Part shown: piece by piece, positions 1 through 12,300 of the stretch
How the letters are laid out: each line of letters begins with the position of its first letter
Numbering within the stretch: the stretch's first letter is position 1
From: Albula goreensis
Taxonomy: Eukaryota; Chordata; Actinopteri; Albuliformes; Albulidae
Reading direction: 5' to 3'
NCBI GenBank assembly: GCA_022829145.1
Contig: CM040746.1
Span: 29,145,832 to 29,209,831 of the forward strand
DNA: 64,000 nucleotides
The notes under the pieces: model-generated
What the model was told of the DNA's origin: nothing
The model's database searches: none
The model's input: only the letters and a program-made list of their open reading frames with translations
Program-made: the position numbers and the translations under genes

Positions 1-817
1 CACTTATATTCTGCCTTATAAAGAGTAAGACCTTTCTGGTTTACTGAGATGAGTCAAGATGAGAGCAGGGTTCAATGCATGGACTCGTTCCCAGGGGTCT
101 ACAATACATACTTGTCTTGCTTCTCTCTTGGCTTCAGCAAGCTCTGTGGGGGGTCACTTTCTAAGGCGAGTGCCTGTCCTTCTAATGAGGTTTGCCATTA
201 CGGTAAAGCAACAAAGAATCAAACAGCAATAGGTGCACAGGCAGGGGTACAGGAGTGTGTATTTGAGCGCGAGTATGTTTGTGTAAGTGTGTGTGTGCGT
301 GTGGAAACCGTCAGTCAGATGGTCTGACGATGGGGTGTCTGGGTCTGTCAGTGAATCAGACTCTCCTCTCATCCCCACTCCTTATGACACTAACAGCGCA
401 GCACATGGCCCTGTGGTTTCTGCTACCTTCCGTAGAGAGAGACAGAGAAAGAGACAGCGACAGTGACAGAGACTAAGACAGAGAGCAAGAGAGAGGAGAG
501 AGAGGGGGAGAGGCCTGAAGGAGAGGAAAACTGATTTACTATCTGTATTGACCACTGTGAAGTTGTAGGTCAAATGTTAGATTAAGTTTTGAATGTGCTT
601 TATATTCGCGTGAAAAAAGTGCCTGGGTTTGCAGAGCATTGGTGCACAACACAGCTTTAAAAAGAGAAAACATATCCTCTGTTGAGAGGGGGGACAGAGA
701 GGAGCAGAACGGTGACGTTACGTGGCTGCCTCATGACAGAGACCCAACGCTGGGGGCATGTCTCCTGATCCCGCTTACAGCACAATATTGAGACAGTTTA
801 TGCAAGTGAGAGAGAGA

Positions 818-821
<4 letters not shown>

Positions 822-864
<43 letters not shown>
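822..864. repeat. (GA)n microsatellite
   Basis: An uninterrupted GA dinucleotide run of about 43 bases, preceded by a shorter interrupted GA stretch from about 808. It lies in the presumed ACAP intron 1. Confidence 0.95.
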
Positions 865-867
<3 letters not shown>

Positions 868-1180
868 TGGGTTTCCGCAGTGATCCACCCCCCAAACACA
901 CTTCCTGTCTCCTGTTTATCACCTCGGTATCTCACGCCTCACTTCCTGTTCCACTCCACCACCTCCCCCTCGCTGCTGGTAACCTGGCAACGGGAGGCAG
1001 CAGTTTGAGCAGTGTCCTACTCTCGCTGCCCCTCCCTCCCTGCTCTGTCTGCAAGCACGTCTCCCTTTTCCCTTCCATTCTGTTGCTTTTTGTGTCTCTG
1101 ACCTCTCTTACTGTGTTTTGTGGGCTCTTTGTAGCTTTCTGTTTGTGCGGTGCCCTCTCATGGCCTACTTCTGTAACCCC

Positions 1181-1182
<2 letters not shown>

Positions 1183-1215
<33 letters not shown>
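1183..1215. repeat. (CA)n microsatellite
   Basis: A CA dinucleotide run with one TA interruption near its start, followed by a pyrimidine-rich stretch. It is directly visible in the sequence. Confidence 0.95.
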
Positions 1216-2681
1216 CTCCCCCTCCCTCTCTGCTCTCCGTCAAACATAAACCTCACCACTGCAGCATGCAGCACTGCCACCACACCAAAACTTTCCGTTG
1301 CTGAACATTCCACATGTATTAGTGCCAGGAGCACAGAAAGAGCATTCTAACCATCCTTGCAGTCTTACAACCAACACCCCGAAGCACAGCCACACCCAAA
1401 ACAAGTCACTTTCATTTGATACTTTATCGGTACCAGTCTACCATGTGTTTTATTTTTGCTTGAATGCAACTTTCAACAATTTTTTATGATCTTTTTTATT
1501 TCTGCCTTGTTTGCAGCTCCCTACGATACTTAAGAGGAACCTTTCTGAGTGCAATGAACAAGGCCTATTTGGCTTTGGGCTCCTTGGGCAGATTAAAAGG
1601 CTGTACTCCCATCTAAGTGACAATGGACATGTTTCATGATGATTAGCTCTAAAGTTTCTGTTTACCACCTCATTGTTCAAAGATTACATTCACATGTAAT
1701 CTTCTTGTGCCTGAGAAGCATGTATGCCTTTCCGTCAGTGTCTCTCACTGCCGTTCACCTCATCTGCTGTGTCACCATTTTGATTCTTCCTCCTTGATGG
1801 TTATTGAAGCCAAACCTGCATGGGGTGATCCTGACCTGTACAGCACTGGTGCAATTCATGACAAGTTTTACCTCTGGGAACAGAATTGGCCAACAATTGG
1901 CCTAAATCACCACTGTATTTTTAAATAACCTGTAATTAATTATGAAGTATACCTTGCCATGTAACTCCAGTCAGGCTGAAAACACTCCTACATGACCATA
2001 TCACCATAGTAACACTCCAAAAAACATAAAAGTCTTAAAAACAGAAACCGAGCTTCTATCTACTTATTTACACTGCAGAAGGAAATAAATACGTAACAGT
2101 TCTTTTTTGGTAGGTGTACAGACTCGTCGGCAGATGATTGACACCAGATAAGGAGTTAAATAGACTTGATCTAAAATATCAGTTTTAACAGGATATTTTC
2201 CCTTAATGTCCAAACCATCAGAAGCCCCAAGTTGAGTTAATAATTTGCAGCCTCAACATCTTAGAGTCCTTTACTCAGCTTTCTTTCTGCTTCGCAATCC
2301 ACATACACAGCTCCAAGAACAACACTTCTCTGATTAGACGGCAAATGTACTGTGAGATTTTTACATACAATGTATATTGTCCGGTAAATCAGTTTGAGTT
2401 TAACCTTAGAGTACAGTCACAGCTTATGTACAGGTCTCCACAGCTAACGTTAAAGGTGTCGAAAGGCCTTTTGCAACTTGCTATACATTGGGATCGTATG
2501 ATCTTGCCACTATACTAGAATGGTGTCCAAGTTTTTGGATCTTGATGAAAATTCAAAGTAACGGGACCATCAAATAAAAACAGAAAGTATCCTATAGTAC
2601 ATTGAGGTGAACGTGGCAATAATATTGGTATTTTAGTGAGCCTAAAAAGCTAAATTAAGTTTACAAACTGTGACGACTTAC

Positions 2682-2734
2682 CTGAAGCGGGGGGAGTCTT
2701 TGAGGCATTCCTCAAAATCCAGTTTGACGGTCAT
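2682..2734 (-). CDS. acap1: ACAP1-like ArfGAP, first coding exon (partial gene)
   Basis: Read on the minus strand from the ATG at 2734, this exon encodes 17 residues, beginning MTVKLDFEECLKDSPRF, plus two bases (AG). A consensus donor GTAAGT follows at once (complement of 2676-2681). The peptide is the conserved start of the ACAP family (BAR, PH, ArfGAP and ankyrin repeats; GTPase activation of ARF6 on endosomes). The KL after MTV is how I remember ACAP1; ACAP2 and ACAP3 lack it. Phase 2 splicing after AG fits the next family residue, Arg. The ATG has a purine at -3. All later exons lie outside the window. The gene points away from agfg2, whose start is about 3.6 kb off. The exon was below the length of a normal ORF call. 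The family assignment is strong for so short a peptide; the paralogue is less certain. Confidence 0.75.
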
Positions 2735-5700
2735 TCTTCGGTGGTTTACAAAATAATGGTATTGATGACAATAGCATGAAAACAGCTGTGTATACTTTCT
2801 GCTGATGCAACGTTTTCCCCTCAATTGTTCTTCAGTTCGAAAACGACAAAAAAAAATTTAATACGATATGGATACAGGCAACTTTACATAGTCATCAGTT
2901 CATAAAGTTGATAAACGAGCAGAGCAATACTTGTGATTAATCACAGAAGCACATCACGTCAGTATTGCTATTTGAATATACCGTTGCATATCTCCCTGGT
3001 TTTATTTCATTCTGTTCATCTGTTTCAAGATGACTTTATATTCCGGTATCATAGTCGAGCAGAATGAATTGCTTCCCTACCTTTTCCGGCAAAAGTTTAA
3101 ATCAATAGTTTTGCCAATAGCTTCTACTTCTAACTTCTTATTAGACTAATGGATGGTTTAAGACACTCGTACCAGTAACTTAATTGCCTCGTTTTCTCTT
3201 CCCTCGTTTTTCTGCCTCAAGATTCCCTCGCCAAAACTCGAAAAAGCGACACGAATCAAAAGTTCTTCAAGTCAAAGAACGCAGACGTAAAAATATATGC
3301 ATAAAAACTAAGCAAATGAAAAATAAAGCATTTGACAAGTTCCTGGAGGTGCCTCTGAGGACCGAGGCTGTCATAGAAACGAGTTCTCTTCCTTCCTTCT
3401 CGCTTACCCCCTTTCTGCCCTCCCCGCACGATTTCCGGGTATGTGAGTTTTACTGTATATTCTGTTCAGTTTCAGCAGTTAGACTTATGTAATAGAATGA
3501 ATTAGTTGGATGCCTTCGGTAAAATGTTATGGGTCTATGAAAGTTGTCACTAACTGAAAAGACCATTTATTTAGACAGAACGACATTTTGTTAGTAGTTA
3601 GACAATTCTAGGTTGAGACTTTACAAGGGTTGTTTATAGGGGTTTTACAAAAGGCTGCAGTAATTAAACTGGAGATGTAAGAAAATAGTACAGTCCTGCT
3701 GTACAATACAGCATAGTCAGGTTTCATGTAGTGGTAGAAGCTTAAAACTCAAAGTAGCATTGTAGAAAACATGTATATGCTTTTGAAATATATATTTAAA
3801 CAACTATACAAACACAAAAACAAAATGTGGTGGAAATATTCATGATACTGTCACAAACACCAATCGATGTATTGCGAGCTGTTAAGTTCTTCCCGATGAA
3901 CTGGATTGTCCGGACAGTTTGAGACGATTTAAAAGATTTGGGAACAAGGAGGATTTCTGGATTTCCAATCCAATCAACGATCATCTTGACCAAGATGAAA
4001 TAGGTGATTGGGTAAACTTGATCATGTGGTTGCACATATTTTAACCCTTCGGGGTGCATGTGCTACAATCACAAAAGCAAGAGGCAAATCAGACCCGTAA
4101 GTAAATTAAACATACCATAACCTCAATGTACAGCCTTGGTCCTGTGCCAGGTTCTTGCTTTGGAGAAGATTGGGCTCTATAAAGCGACTGCTTTCTGTGC
4201 TTGATCTACAAACGTGCAATCCTGATCCGATGCAAGAAGCTAACCAATGCTCGGACTGGCAACATTGCTGTAATGGTGTACCAACAGCTATAATGTTGCA
4301 GATGAAGTGTGAAAAAGATAAGCCATTAACAAGGGCAGAATGTGATGCTGTGCCCACTCGGCCATTACATTAGAGTGCAGCCTACTGCTCTGCACATCCA
4401 CCTGTTTAAAAGCGCAAATCAGGATGCACTTCACTTCTGTCACCAAACTTGGTACAAATATACACCCCAAGCAGCACTGATAAGCAGGTTCCATCTAACC
4501 TTGATATGAATGGCAAATTGTCACACAACCACTGCAAGCACAGTCATACAGGCAAACAACCTTTCGGATCATTCGAAATATGAGTAGGCAACTCATTTAA
4601 ATCATTTATATGTAATAGCAATTACATAACTATTATAATAATTACATTAAATACATTTCATTTCCTTAAGCTTCTAGTATGTTGTGCTGCATGTTATGTT
4701 TTAGGGGTACTGTGTTGCGTAAGAGTGGATGAACCCACGACAGGGAGACAGGAGGAGGGGTGAAAGACCCGAAAAAGTCTTTCAAAATAAGGCGGTGGTA
4801 GTACACTGGAGAGGAAATGCTAAATTGCGATTTTAAATTTTGTGCAATACCAGCATCTCTCCGCCCTAGGACTTATCTCAACTTAGGCTGCAGCTTAACC
4901 TCATGCACATTTGCCACAGAGCACCCGGCCTGCGGTTGTCTGATTGAGACTGGGATTATAATTATAGCAGCCGGGCGTCATTCTCATTCGGTCTTGCTCG
5001 GCCAGACAATGTTTTTTCCATGGACGAATTCTTCTAAGCTTCAGGGTGTGTGTGCGTGTTAAAGATATGTAGTCCAGTTAAAACTGGCAATTGTATTTCA
5101 AAACTCATTTATATTTATAACATATGGAGCAAAACAAACGTTGAATTTTAATGAAAATTAAAGATATCTCTACCGCAGTGTCAAGACAGATCAGATTTCG
5201 TCTAATTTTAAAGGCTAGTGGCTCTCCCTTGTGACCAAAATGCGTTAATACAGAGTACCGTTCCTCAGTCTAACAGCAGGCCAAGTAAAAGTGGAGTCTT
5301 AGCACTTAGCCTATATAACAGGTGGCAGAGGTTTCGGTTAAATAATTCGCGCGCGTTTGACCACTGCAAAATACTTTGTTTGGTTAAAGAAGCCTTTGAC
5401 ATGGTGGGATTTTATAAGCACGACAACTGTAGTAAGTTGCTGAAGACTCTGTGTGGTTAAATTGAACTATGGTGAGTTCGCCTTAGAATGAGGCTAATTA
5501 GATTACAATTTATTGTGTAGATAGAGAAGTAATCGCATGTTACTGAAACGGATACGAGCTGATGGTATAATATTAATCAAAATAACGTTAGGTTAAATTA
5601 CTGTTGGCTATATAATCGATTACTAGTGTCTCGGTACAAAGAGTTAATAAACAAAAGAGGCAACATTTTTCAGCCTGGACGTCATACAATGGGCGTGGGA

Positions 5701-6381
5701 TCCCATGACGGCTTTAGAAACTCTTCTTGCTGAGTTACATTAAAAATAAAAAATATAACCGATAATAAAGGCCTATAAATAAAATACCAGAATATCCTCC
5801 TTTTAGCGATTCATTGTCATGCAGTTATAAAGGGGAATTTTTAAATATAAAGTTGGATTAATCTGTTCGACATTTTTCACAGGATTACTGTTAATTATGG
5901 TGGGCTCAATGTCTTCATTCGTCCTCGATTTAGCTTCACAGTTCCGATATTTTGTCACCAATCCAAATCACCGCGTCTTCCTGGAACAACAGACCGAGAT
6001 CAAGACCTAAAGAATACGCAGAAGGGGGTGTGCGTATGTCAGTGTGGTGCACAGAAAGCAGCAGAGTGAAAATGGAGAGCGAGAAGCAGATCTTTTTTAC
6101 GCGAATACCGCAGCGATGAATAAATAAATAATGACATAGTAAAACTCAGATAGACAGGTCGTTCCAGCTTCGCTTCAGACCCGGAGTAGCCTACGCATGT
6201 GAAATATCGGATTCAGACTTCAAGTACGCGAGCCGCATAATCGTTTTCATAATGCGGGCGTGAATTACATGTACTAGTATAAGGAGAAGGAAAAGAAGGG
6301 GAGCGGAGGGTCTGAACGATTGCACTCCACCACCCGTAATTGTCTCCTCCCGACTACAAGGGGAGATAAACCGAGGCAGGT
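2735..6381. other. Intergenic region between divergent acap1 and agfg2
   Basis: This interval of about 3.6 kb separates the minus-strand ACAP start codon from the plus-strand AGFG2 start codon, so it should hold both 5'UTRs and promoters. The last 400 bases before 6382 are visibly richer in CpG (for example around 6230-6360) than the AT-rich middle part, which fits an AGFG2 promoter or 5'UTR there. I see no TATA box that I would trust. Open frames at 3184-3492 (plus) and 3796-4357 (minus) resemble no protein I know and are left uncalled. Confidence 0.55.
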
Positions 6382-9300
6382 ATGTCGAACCGAAAACACC
6401 GGGACAATCAAGAGATATGCGCCCGCAAGGTCCGGGAGCTCGCCCAGTCCGGAATAAACAAACACTGCTTCGAGTGCGGTCAGCCCGGTGTGACATACAT
6501 CGATATCACCGTCGGTTGCTTCGTCTGCACGTCGTGTTCTGGAATGCTGTAAGTATGGAATACATAAGAGGGAAAATGCAAATATATGCTATTCATATAG
6601 CTAATACAGTGCATTATTATTGTTATTGCTGCTGTTGTTGTGATCATGTGTTTGACAGGTTAACATATTAAAATGATAGATCGTTGTGGTAGCAACTGAA
6701 TATACAACAAGTAATACAACTATGTAGGCTGTATAGCTACAACATTGGGTGGCTTCTTCTGGGCTCGTTTAAATCTTGATGTCCTTGTTGACTTCCTTCA
6801 CAGTCGATAATTATTACTTTATTATTTTCAGGCGTCCTGTTAATCACGTTTGTGTTACGTTTCATTTCGTCACGGCGCCAGGTTTGGTATAATTTAGCCC
6901 TCTTGTATTTATGCATGTTCCAGCGCGTGGCCCTGGATTAGGGTATTTTAATTTCGCAAGATTTTAGGGAATTGCTGAAGAAAGGTTTCGAGCAAGATTA
7001 ATGTAGTTTCACAATGTTAATGTTTCACAAGCGAGAAAGTAAAAGGGAAAGAGAAGGTCACATGTTACACTTTATGGGTACATCACTTTTACATTCTTAC
7101 ACTTTTGTTTGACTTTATGGTATATGGCCACTGTGTCACTGAGTGTCTGCCTGCCTTTCTGAATAACCCAGTTTCTGCCCTTCCATTTCACTTCCACCCC
7201 ACCACCATCACCCCACTCCCCCATATCTCTAACCATTAGTCAGTCACTGTATTTGATTGGTGTGCCATGCTTGACAGTTATATTTAAATACCTTCACTAT
7301 TTGTTGTTTTACATTGGTGTGCATGATTTTGTGTGCATTCATTTTTACCCCCTCCTATTTCTCTCTCCCTCTCTGTCTCAATCTCTCAGGAGAGGACTCA
7401 ACCCTCCCCACAGAGTCAAGTCCATCTCCATGACAACATTCTCCCAACAGGAAGTGGAGTTTCTTCAAAACCATGGCAATGAGGTTAGTGGCATACGGAT
7501 AGTGTGATGGAGGAGGATCTCATTGTAGTTGGTACTCTTGGAGACTTGGAGTTTCAAACCTCTACACTTTTAAAGCACTTTCAGATCCAGGGATTAAAAG
7601 CAGTATGGCAAATGCAAAAGACTATATAAAGGCAAGCCAGTATTTCCTCATCTGTGGTTGGGAGACAGCCAGTGTGGGATAGGCTGTAGACATGAAGTCT
7701 CCCAGAAGGAGGCAACACACCAGTCTATGTATGGATTGGGCTGCTTTTCCAGGATCTGACAACAACCATGTACTTTCCCCATCTTAGAAAGAACTTATCC
7801 CCCACGCCTTCATCACAAGTCAGACAAGTTGGGCCGCAGTGTGCAGTGAGGCTATTCTCAGAGGAATGCGGTCGTACTGCCCAACCTGCCTGGGATCAGC
7901 AGCTGCCTCTAGTTCACATGTCTGTGTTTGCCTTCAGGAACAGTTCCTGAGCCTGTCCTGTTGTGTCAGATTAGCAAGCATTTGTGTTCTTTGCTACTTG
8001 TTACACATTGTTACCTGTCACCCTGTGGATTGTATCTTTTGTATGTCTTCTTTTGACGCATAACAGTTTCTCAAAGAAGAAAATGAGATGTGTCTGTCAG
8101 ATAATGTATATGTAGAGGGCAACTTTGTGTACTTGCAGTTTGCAGTGATGTTATAATGTAGTTTTAAAGAGATTTTCATAATCCTTATTTATTTTTCATA
8201 TTTATACATTTCACTTTCATTCAATGGGGAAAAATACATTATATAAATTTAGTATTTATATAATATACTATACTATAATTTACTATAAATTTATTATTAT
8301 ATATAAATTTACATTAAACATTTAATATTTGCATTCATAGATGCACAGATGATGTGCTGCTTGTGTCAAGAACATTGTTGTGTCTACTTCTTGTAGAATT
8401 TTGATTTAGACTTGAAAATCTGATCTGGTTTTGTCTGCTAAGAGGAACTCCCATGATCTCTTCCTAAATAAATCAGGCTTTATATGTATTTGCAGAGATT
8501 GGTTAGAGTTTTCATTTCTGACTTCCTGTTATTGATGCTACTAGGTAGCAGCATAGCTGCTCAGGCAGTCCACTCAGGCAACCACACGACTACCTCAATA
8601 TGCATGTACAGCCACTCATTAATTATGTGTTTTTGTCCTAAGGTGGGGAAGAGAACCTGGCTGTGTGCTTTTGACCCAAAGACAGATGGATGCTTTGATG
8701 CTCGTGATGCCCAGCGGCTAAAGGAATTTCTTCAGGATAAATACGAAAAGAAGAAGTGGTGAGCAAGAAGGATTCATGCGTATCTCCTGGCTGTGTTTGT
8801 GTGTGTGTCTTTGAGTATGTGTGTCTGATATGTTTTCAACTGTCACGTTAAATTTGCTATTTTAAATGATTTTGGTCACTGTACGGAAGTAAAAATACGA
8901 GATGATAACCCATGATGACCCATGGTAATGATTTAATAACATGCTTATAAAAGTAATGGGATTGCTTTTCAGGCACTTTTCTAAGAACAAGAATCGGAGG
9001 GAAGTTGAGGGGCCCTGGAGCCCCGGGGCACAGGTCCTGCCGTCCCCCCATCCTACTGCCCCATCAACATCCCACCCTCTGCCCCCCTCTGCACGGCCCA
9101 CACGGACACTGGTGAGATGGCAATGCTGAACCAATACTGAGCTGGATAAATAGTGAAAAAAAGGGACTAAATAGAATATAATGAAATATATGGATATTAA
9201 TAAACAGACATATTTTCTGACTGAAAAAGGTATCATGGTCTTTGCAGTCTCAATCCCAACTGTCCTCCTGGGATAGAGCACCCTCTGTCTCTCCAGCAGA

Positions 9301-12300
9301 CCTTCGCACGGACGTCTTCACTGCCCGTCCATCTCGCTCCCAGAGTTTCCGTGATCCCCCAATCAAAGGTATATATTTATTTTTGGTGATGTATCAGGAC
9401 CACACAACTGTACAAGGCTAAATACTTTTCTCTCTCTGTCAGACTCCATTGTTTGTGGACTGGAGAGACAGCGACCAAGCACAGTTTCCCCTGGCATGGG
9501 TCCCCAAAGCAATGCCCCCTCTTTCCCTGCCTTACCCCGTCCCTCAGGTAAACCCCCATCCACATGCATCTTCCTTAAAAATGTCAATCAAGCAATGGTA
9601 TGGATTCCTTGCCCACATTTTACATAAGTGACAATTTTCTCCTTTTCTTGTTTTCTCCTCTTAACTCCTTCTATCCTGTTGCTCCCCTTCTTCATGCATT
9701 TCGCCTGGTCCTTTTCTCCTTCTCCCAATCAGCCAGTAGCACTTTTAAAAACAGCTTCACCTTAGGTAAGGCACTGAAAAAAATATGTGTGCGTGTGAGC
9801 ATTAGGGCAGGAAATGATGTATTTCATCATGTTATATTAATGAATTGATTGTGTTAAATGTGCAGTGGCTTTGTAAGAACTGAGTGAGAGCTGGAGAAAA
9901 GAAAAAAATCACCACTTGGATCTCCTATTTATTTAACTGCATTCTTTGAAATGTAATTGCTAATGTAGCATGTAGTCCCTAATGCCTGAGTGTTGTGCAG
10001 GCTCCTCCAAATGTTTTTAGAAGAATTCACAGAAGTTGTATATGGTTGTACTGCATCATTAAACAATGAGTAGATGCACCAGAGCAAAGCAGTAAACAGA
10101 TGCCAGGACTCATAACTACGTAGCATGGGATATGCTTTTAGGCAGGTGTTACTGTTGTGAAAAGGAGCCCACCTAAGACAACGACTCTTCACAAATAGTG
10201 TGACTTTCTGACATGACTTGTGGAGAAATTGTATATGTGTGTGCGTGTATGTGTGTGTGTGTATGTGTGTGTGTGTATGTGTGTGTGTGCCCTCATGCTA
10301 GCCTCTCCTTACACAGTGAAGAATGAGACTGGACTTTTTGCTCAAGAGCTCATCAGTTCAAAGCCTGAGATCAGAGAAGCCCCAGTCAGAGTGTTCCCTG
10401 CTGGATAAAAACTACTTTAAAGATCTCCTGATGGTATTTGGAGCAAATATCAAACACTGCAGACTGTGATCAAATCCATTTTTAATAACATGTTTCTTTA
10501 CATGTAAAAATACATGGCAAATTTTATGTTCTGTATTAAAACTGATTCCCACAGAGTAGGGAATCATTCCATGACCCTCTTGATGCCTTGGATATGGATA
10601 TAGACATATACAGGCGGTGGACAAGAAGTGTGAAATCACTGGGCCACCACCTGTAACCAGTATGGCCCAAATGTGCCTTGGTGCTGGAATGAGTCTTCCA
10701 GCATATAGGAATCCAGTATAAGAATAAAGCACCAATCAACTGCAACTATTAGAACAGTATTATTTTTTTACTATGCATACATTAATTGTATGGAGAGAAT
10801 GGGGGCAGTGAATCATATGTAAAACTCAAAAAGTATTTTAAAAAAGGAATTATATTATTGTAAATGCTAAAACAAAACTGAAATGCTGTTCATAGATAAC
10901 TCATTCAGATAACTGTAGCACATCACTGTTAAGTTAAAATCACATAAATCAATGGATGCAAAAATACTTGGGTATTGGCCTCAGTTGTTGAACTCTTAAT
11001 GTCAAATAACAACTGTTGTGAACATTTGTCTGATTCCATTTAGAATGATTTAAATGTAAGTAAGAAGGAATGTTTTAGACAATACAGTTCTTCAGATATG
11101 CTTTCAAATGGACAAGAAATAATTTTGAAATTTTATACAGGATTGGCTATTGCATGTTGGTAAATGCAAATATTGTAAACTGAATCCTTTCATTGATGAC
11201 ATGCCTGTTTTTGATTGGCTCAGGTCGATCTGTCTCCTCTGTTGGAGGTCCTGCCCCCTTCAGGGCTTTCCCCAAATCCTTAAGTGTAGATTTTGGGGGC
11301 CTTAGCCAGCAGCACCCAGTGCCCAGTCCCACTCCACCTGTTCCCCACTCCCAGGACAGGTATGCGGCCCTGTCACAACTGGATAGCGTTTTCTCTGAAA
11401 GTTCAGGGACAGGTAAGACACTCACTGTTATGTCCCTTTCCCATATGTGAGAGGAAGGTAGAGAATGCATTCAGCAACCAGTGTTAGGTCATTTGAGGCT
11501 GAGACCATACAGGGCAAAGCTACTGTGAGCTGTACTGTTATCCAACCAAAACACCTTGTTTCCTGTGCATGTGAGTTTATGAAAGTTGAGTTTATGAAAA
11601 TGCTGGCTCATCAGTTGAACATATGTCTCTGTAGGAATGCATTAATACAGTACTGATATTGTGAAGTGTAAGTCCTCACAATGAATATACAGTAGACCAC
11701 ATAATAGAAACATAAAATGAGAAGTACTCATTTTGAAGTAACTAAACAATGAAAAAGGAGTCAACAAATCTGTTTACTATCAATATTAATTACCATTTTT
11801 TTTATCTTATCAGAGATGTTTTAACACTGCAAAAACACTTTAATATATTAGTTTCTTAAACATGAAAGATTTAACAGAATTTGTAATTGGTAAGATATTT
11901 TGTACTCAAACTGCAAAATAAGAGAACAAAACTAGTAGAAGAAACTAGTAAAAGAAGGTAAAATGATCTGATGAGTCATCGTTTTCTCTCTCCAACATCT
12001 GGTTTGATAAAAATGTTTTCAACCCACATTACCTGTTCCCAACTGTTAAATATGGTGGTATTTTTGCTATTGTTCTGGCGGCCATCTTGTGGGAGTTTGT
12101 TTGTGTTGTGGGGTCACATTTCTCCTCTGCATGGATGAATTATGCTCAAGGAATGTGAAGCCATTTTACCAAACTTAGGTGTAAGCTATTGCGCTAGTTT
12201 TTTCCATATTCCAAGATGATAACACTCTTTACACAGTTAACCCGATTTCAGAGAACTTTCATGAACACCAGAATGAATTAAAACAATCACCAGATGTAAA

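Larger units (their letters stand above)
1..2681 (-). other. acap1: ACAP-family gene, intron 1 (part)
   Basis: This stretch lies downstream, on the minus strand, of the ACAP first coding exon and starts with its splice donor. I looked for the next ACAP exon (BAR-domain start) on the minus strand and did not find one, so intron 1 probably extends past the left edge. It holds a GA microsatellite (822-864), a CA microsatellite (1183-1215) and otherwise unremarkable, AT-rich sequence. The short open frames here are repeat-driven or unsupported. Confidence 0.6.

Noticed and set aside
3184-4373. Short open frames in the acap1-agfg2 gap
   Set aside because: No recognisable domain, no splice context and AT-rich composition.
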